8,923 nucleotides of DNA, from positions 1 to 8,923 of the forward strand of contig DAISJD010000130.1 in NCBI GenBank assembly GCA_036821645.1, written 5' to 3'. A model generated the notes under the pieces. That model ran no database searches. It was not told the origin of the DNA and worked only from the letters and a program-made list of their open reading frames with translations. The stretch is from DAISJD01 sp036821645. Lineage in GTDB: Bacteria > Pseudomonadota > Alphaproteobacteria > ATCC43930 > CGMCC-115725. The translations under genes and the position numbers were made by a program. Positions within the stretch are counted from its first letter, which is position 1; each line of letters starts with the position of its first letter. This document shows positions 6,343-8,923 of this stretch, one piece after another.

Positions 6343-7500
6343 TTAAATCTTCAGGAAGGAGAAAAACACCGAGAACAGCGCATCGGCGACGATGATCAGA
6401 AAAATCGATTCGACCACGGACCGTGTCGTCAGACGTCCGACGCTGGCGGCATTGCGTTCGACCCGCATTCCCTCAAAACAGCCGATGAGCGCGATGATGA
6501 AAGCAAAGAACGGGGCCTTGAACAAACCGATCCAAAAGGTCCAACCGACAAGGGCCGTGCGCAACTGGGCGAGAAAGGCCGGCAGGCTGATCCCAAGATC
6601 GATGCCGCACATGAGCGCCCCGCCCGCAATGCCCAACATGTTGGAAAAAAACGTCAAAAGCGGCAATGTGATCAACAGGCCGACGATGCGGGGAACCACC
6701 AAAACCTCAATGGGGCTAAGGCCCAAGGTTTCCATCGCATCCAATTCTTCGTTGACCTTCATCGTGCCGATCTGGGCCGTGAAGGACGAACCGGACCGGC
6801 CCGCCACGATGATGGCCGCCATCAGGCCCCCCACCTCGCGCAGAACGGAAATCCCCAGCAGATTGACCGTGTAGATTTCCGCCCCGAACCGCCGCAACTG
6901 ATCCGCCCCCTGATAGGCAAAGACGACGCCGATCAGGAAACTCAACATCCCGACGATCGGCATGGCATTGAGGCCGGTTTCTTCCATTTGGGTGACGAGG
7001 GCGGCCACACGCAGGCGTCTTGGCTGGACGAACAGGCCCGAGATCTCGACGACGACGGCACCGAGAAAACCGATAATCGCAACAGAACGATCCAAGACCT
7101 GGACAAGCCCGTGACCGATCCGGTCCAATAAAACGATAAAACCGTTGCGACGCTTGGGCGGGACCGGTTTATCCGCCGCCCGGTCGGTCACCATCGCCAA
7201 AAGCGGGCGGTAGGTTTCGTCGACCCCGGTCAGGTTGACCGCAGTTCCCGCCGCCGCCAAGGCCCGCTCGGTGCGCACGATGAGCCAGGCCCCCGCCGTA
7301 TCGACCCGGTCGATCCCTGTGCAATCGATCTCGACCGACCGCAGGCCCGAAAAATCGAGGGCCGCCAACAAACTATCGATCTGGGCCGCCGTGCCGATCA
7401 CATATGGCCCCGCCAACGACAGACAAGCAGCATGACCCTGGCGATTCAAACGAACGACAGGATCGGCAGCGGCGACAGAGAGGGCAAGGGTGCTCGACAT
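6343..7500 (-). CDS. mlaE: Lipid-transport permease with N-terminal STAS domain (MlaE family)
   Basis: A 385-residue inner-membrane permease of the MlaE family, carrying lipid between the inner membrane and the MCE protein. From the ATG at 7500, residues 15-105 form a STAS domain, with VEIDCTGIDRVDTAGAWLIV (56-75) as its core. This domain does the job of the separate MlaB in enterobacteria. The permease domain begins near 125 with an amphipathic interface helix. It has membrane segments at about 180-198, 225-240, 265-295, 318-342 and 362-384, and the MlaE signature REVGGLMAAIIVAGRSGSSF (221-240). EELDAMETLGLSP (251-263) is the coupling helix that docks on the ATPase. A GTG at 7527 would add nine residues (IVLCTVAT-like lead), but ATG fits the STAS start better. 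Neither has a good Shine-Dalgarno sequence. First gene of the operon; the ATPase gene starts five bases after its stop. Confidence 0.95.
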   Translation of the reverse strand: MSSTLALSVAAADPVVRLNRQGHAACLSLAGPYVIGTAAQIDSLLAALDFSGLRSVEIDCTGIDRVDTAGAWLIVRTERALAAAGTAVNLTGVDETYRPLLAMVTDRAADKPVPPKRRNGFIVLLDRIGHGLVQVLDRSVAIIGFLGAVVVEISGLFVQPRRLRVAALVTQMEETGLNAMPIVGMLSFLIGVVFAYQGADQLRRFGAEIYTVNLLGISVLREVGGLMAAIIVAGRSGSSFTAQIGTMKVNEELDAMETLGLSPIEVLVVPRIVGLLITLPLLTFFSNMLGIAGGALMCGIDLGISLPAFLAQLRTALVGWTFWIGLFKAPFFAFIIALIGCFEGMRVERNAASVGRLTTRSVVESIFLIIVADALFSVFFSFLKI

Positions 7501-7613
7501 GGTGGCGACTGTACACAACACAATCACGAAGGGCCAGTGCTAGTGCACGAAAGGCGGACGAAGCCGGTGATTTTCCCGCTCGCACCCGGCACGCCCCCCC
7601 CACAAGGGCGGGC

Positions 7614-7652
7614 CATGCCCTCATGGGATCCAAAAGAACCCCCGAGGGCATG
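7614..7652. other. 39-base imperfect hairpin upstream of the mla operon
   Basis: Nine perfect pairs, CATGCCCTC (7614-7622) with GAGGGCATG (7644-7652), enclose a 2x2 internal loop. Inside that is a second stem, GGGATC with GAACCC (one A-A mismatch), and a 5-base loop. The whole element is symmetric over 39 bases. No T-run follows on either strand, so it is not a standard intrinsic terminator. It lies 114 bases before the mlaE start and 31 bases behind the cytochrome gene, and could be a Rho-linked end, an mRNA-stabilising hairpin, or a binding site. Confidence 0.5.
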
Positions 7653-7662
7653 ACACAATCAG

Positions 7663-7687
7663 CCGATCGGTGTGAGCAACCGATCAG
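7663..7687 (-). terminator. Stem-loop at the stop of the di-haem oxidoreductase gene
   Basis: CTGATCGGT pairs with ACCGATCGG (nine pairs, one of them T-G) around the 7-base loop TGCTCAC, and the stem includes the TGA stop of the oxidoreductase gene. Its place fits a transcript end, but the bases behind it (GCTGATTGTGTC on the minus strand) are only weakly T-rich, so termination strength is doubtful. The remainder of 7501-7683 contains a possible weak -10 element, ACTAGCAC (7544-7537), for the mla operon with no convincing -35. Confidence 0.3.
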
Positions 7688-8923
7688 AGCGAACGCAGGA
7701 AGTTCAGCAAATCCTGCTTTTGCGCGGGGGTCAGCATATTGAACCGGGCCAAGACCTGATTGGCTTCGGATCCTGGACTGGCGTGGCTTGTGATCGCGGA
7801 CAGCAGGCTGTTGGTGCGCCCGTCATGCAGGAAGAAAATCCGCTGACCCACCCCCCAAAGGGGGGCCGTGCGGAACTGATCGCCCTTGGCACTGCCTTGG
7901 GTGACGCCATCGGCCAGATTGGTGCCCATGGCATGAACCTGAAAATCGCTGAACGGGTGAATCGTCACGTTGCTTTGATGGGTGAAGATCGAAGCCTCGG
8001 TCTTCAAGCTGGCAAAATGACAGGATTCGCAGCCCGTATCGCGGAAAATCTGCTCGCCCCGCTTGGTCGATGGGGTCGCTGCCGCCGGTTGCGGGGCCGC
8101 GAGCAGGCGCATGAACGCCGCAAAATTCACCACGCCGGACGACGCATCGGACGCCGCACTGCCGGAATTGGCCGTGTTGGTCAACATGGTCGCATCTTCC
8201 GGCAAGGGATTGAGCTGACAGGCGGGATCCTTTTCGATCTCGTTCGGGAACAGCTCGTTCGTCACCCCTTGCTCGGCATTGTAGGCTTCGCCGGAAAACA
8301 ACAGCAGCGATTTATTCTGCGCCTTCCAACCGAACCGGCTGATCGTGCCGTCATTGTCGTTAAATTGAAAATGGCCGGTAATACCCAGGGACTTTTTCAT
8401 GTTGCCATGGGCGGCATCGGCGGCCATCAAAGTGGAATCGGCGACATTTTCGACCAAGCCCAACCCAAAAAGCGGGGTCGGAATGCGGAAAATCACATTG
8501 TTGCGTGCAAGTTCGGTCTTGAAATCCGGTTGTTTGATCGCACAGGCCCCGGCATCGGGACGACCCGAAATCACGAAAAGCGGGTGCACGGACCCATCGG
8601 GCGATCCGTCGGGACGGCGCAAGAAGCGCGCCTCGCGAATGGGGCCGTTCGATTGCAGGAAGGATGGCACCGTGTTGCGCGCCCCGTCCAAGGTCGCAAG
8701 CGGGATCTGCGGATTGACGAAAGGACTGGTGCCGCCGGACGCAGGGAACGCATGGCACATGCCGCAGAAATTGCCGTTAAACCGAGGCCCAAGCCCGCCG
8801 CCCGGCTCGTTCGGTTGGGTGCCGGACACGGAATCGACCTGATTGAAGGCCGTGCGGGCCCCATTGAACAACCCCAATTCCAGATCGCTCAACCCCGGCA
8901 ACGGCCCGCCAGCCCCCAATGCC
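7684..8923 (-). CDS. Di-haem cytochrome c peroxidase-like oxidoreductase (DUF1111/DHOR), 5' end outside window
   Basis: A periplasmic c-type di-haem protein of the DHOR/DUF1111 family, related to bacterial cytochrome c peroxidases and MauG; the substrate of the family is not settled. Residues are numbered from the codon at 8919, a TTG inside the gene and not a real start: the frame stays open to the edge, and the signal peptide and true start are outside. The first haem site is CGMCH (52-56) and the second CESCH (297-301). The C-terminal region TAPLWGVGQRIFFLHDGRTN (351-370) and the end LTPAQKQDLLNFLRSL (396-411) are typical of the family. Two more cysteines, C126 and C234, could form a disulfide. 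At 411 visible residues most of the protein is present. Members often stand beside imelysin-like iron-uptake genes, which here would be expected upstream, outside the window. It shares strand but probably not function with the mla operon. Confidence 0.9.
   Translation of the reverse strand, partial: ALGAGGPLPGLSDLELGLFNGARTAFNQVDSVSGTQPNEPGGGLGPRFNGNFCGMCHAFPASGGTSPFVNPQIPLATLDGARNTVPSFLQSNGPIREARFLRRPDGSPDGSVHPLFVISGRPDAGACAIKQPDFKTELARNNVIFRIPTPLFGLGLVENVADSTLMAADAAHGNMKKSLGITGHFQFNDNDGTISRFGWKAQNKSLLLFSGEAYNAEQGVTNELFPNEIEKDPACQLNPLPEDATMLTNTANSGSAASDASSGVVNFAAFMRLLAAPQPAAATPSTKRGEQIFRDTGCESCHFASLKTEASIFTHQSNVTIHPFSDFQVHAMGTNLADGVTQGSAKGDQFRTAPLWGVGQRIFFLHDGRTNSLLSAITSHASPGSEANQVLARFNMLTPAQKQDLLNFLRSL

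Noticed and set aside
7500..7527. GTG at 7527 as start of the permease
   Set aside because: It adds nine residues with no Shine-Dalgarno support; the ATG at 7500 begins where STAS-MlaE proteins usually begin. Not fully excluded.

Overview
The window comes from a GC-rich (roughly 60% G+C by eye) Gram-negative chromosome, most likely an alphaproteobacterium of the Rhodospirillales type. Three things point there: a DUF2336 protein (a family found almost only in Alphaproteobacteria), the form of the Mla-type ABC transporter genes, and a perfect CtrA-type box (TTAA-N7-TTAAC) between genes. All eight genes lie on the minus strand, so the order of transcription is from high to low coordinates. No RNA genes, insertion sequences, phage genes or CRISPR arrays were seen. 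The tetranucleotide GATC is very frequent.

Layout in the direction of transcription: (1) 8923-7684, the 3' part of a di-haem cytochrome c peroxidase-like oxidoreductase (DUF1111/DHOR family) that runs off the right edge. (2) 7683-7501, an intergenic region with two stem-loops. (3) 7500-3837, a lipid-transport operon of the Mla/MCE type: a permease with a fused N-terminal STAS domain (mlaE), an ATPase (mlaF), an intrinsic terminator inside the operon, an MCE-domain protein (mlaD), and an ABC-transport auxiliary lipoprotein (PqiC-like) overlapping mlaD by 4 bases. (4) 3791-3006, an uncharacterised protein resembling the DUF6969 family, 45 bases behind the lipoprotein gene. (5) 3005-2712, a 294-base intergenic region with the CtrA-type promoter and a repeat cluster. 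(6) 2711-1596, the DUF2336 gene. (7) 1520-1, xseA, the large subunit of exodeoxyribonuclease VII, running off the left edge close to its natural C-terminus.

How the genes fit together: the permease, ATPase, MCE protein and lipoprotein form one inner-membrane machine expected to move phospholipids or related lipids between the inner membrane and periplasm or outer membrane. The STAS domain replaces a separate MlaB, and no MlaC-like soluble carrier is in the window. The terminator between ATPase and MCE genes suggests that the two halves of the operon are not made in equal amounts. The DUF2336 gene has a predicted cell-cycle (CtrA) promoter and may be cotranscribed with xseA. Apart from the DUF6969-like protein and the DUF2336 protein, all proteins belong to well-known families. 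The most interesting signals are regulatory and non-coding.
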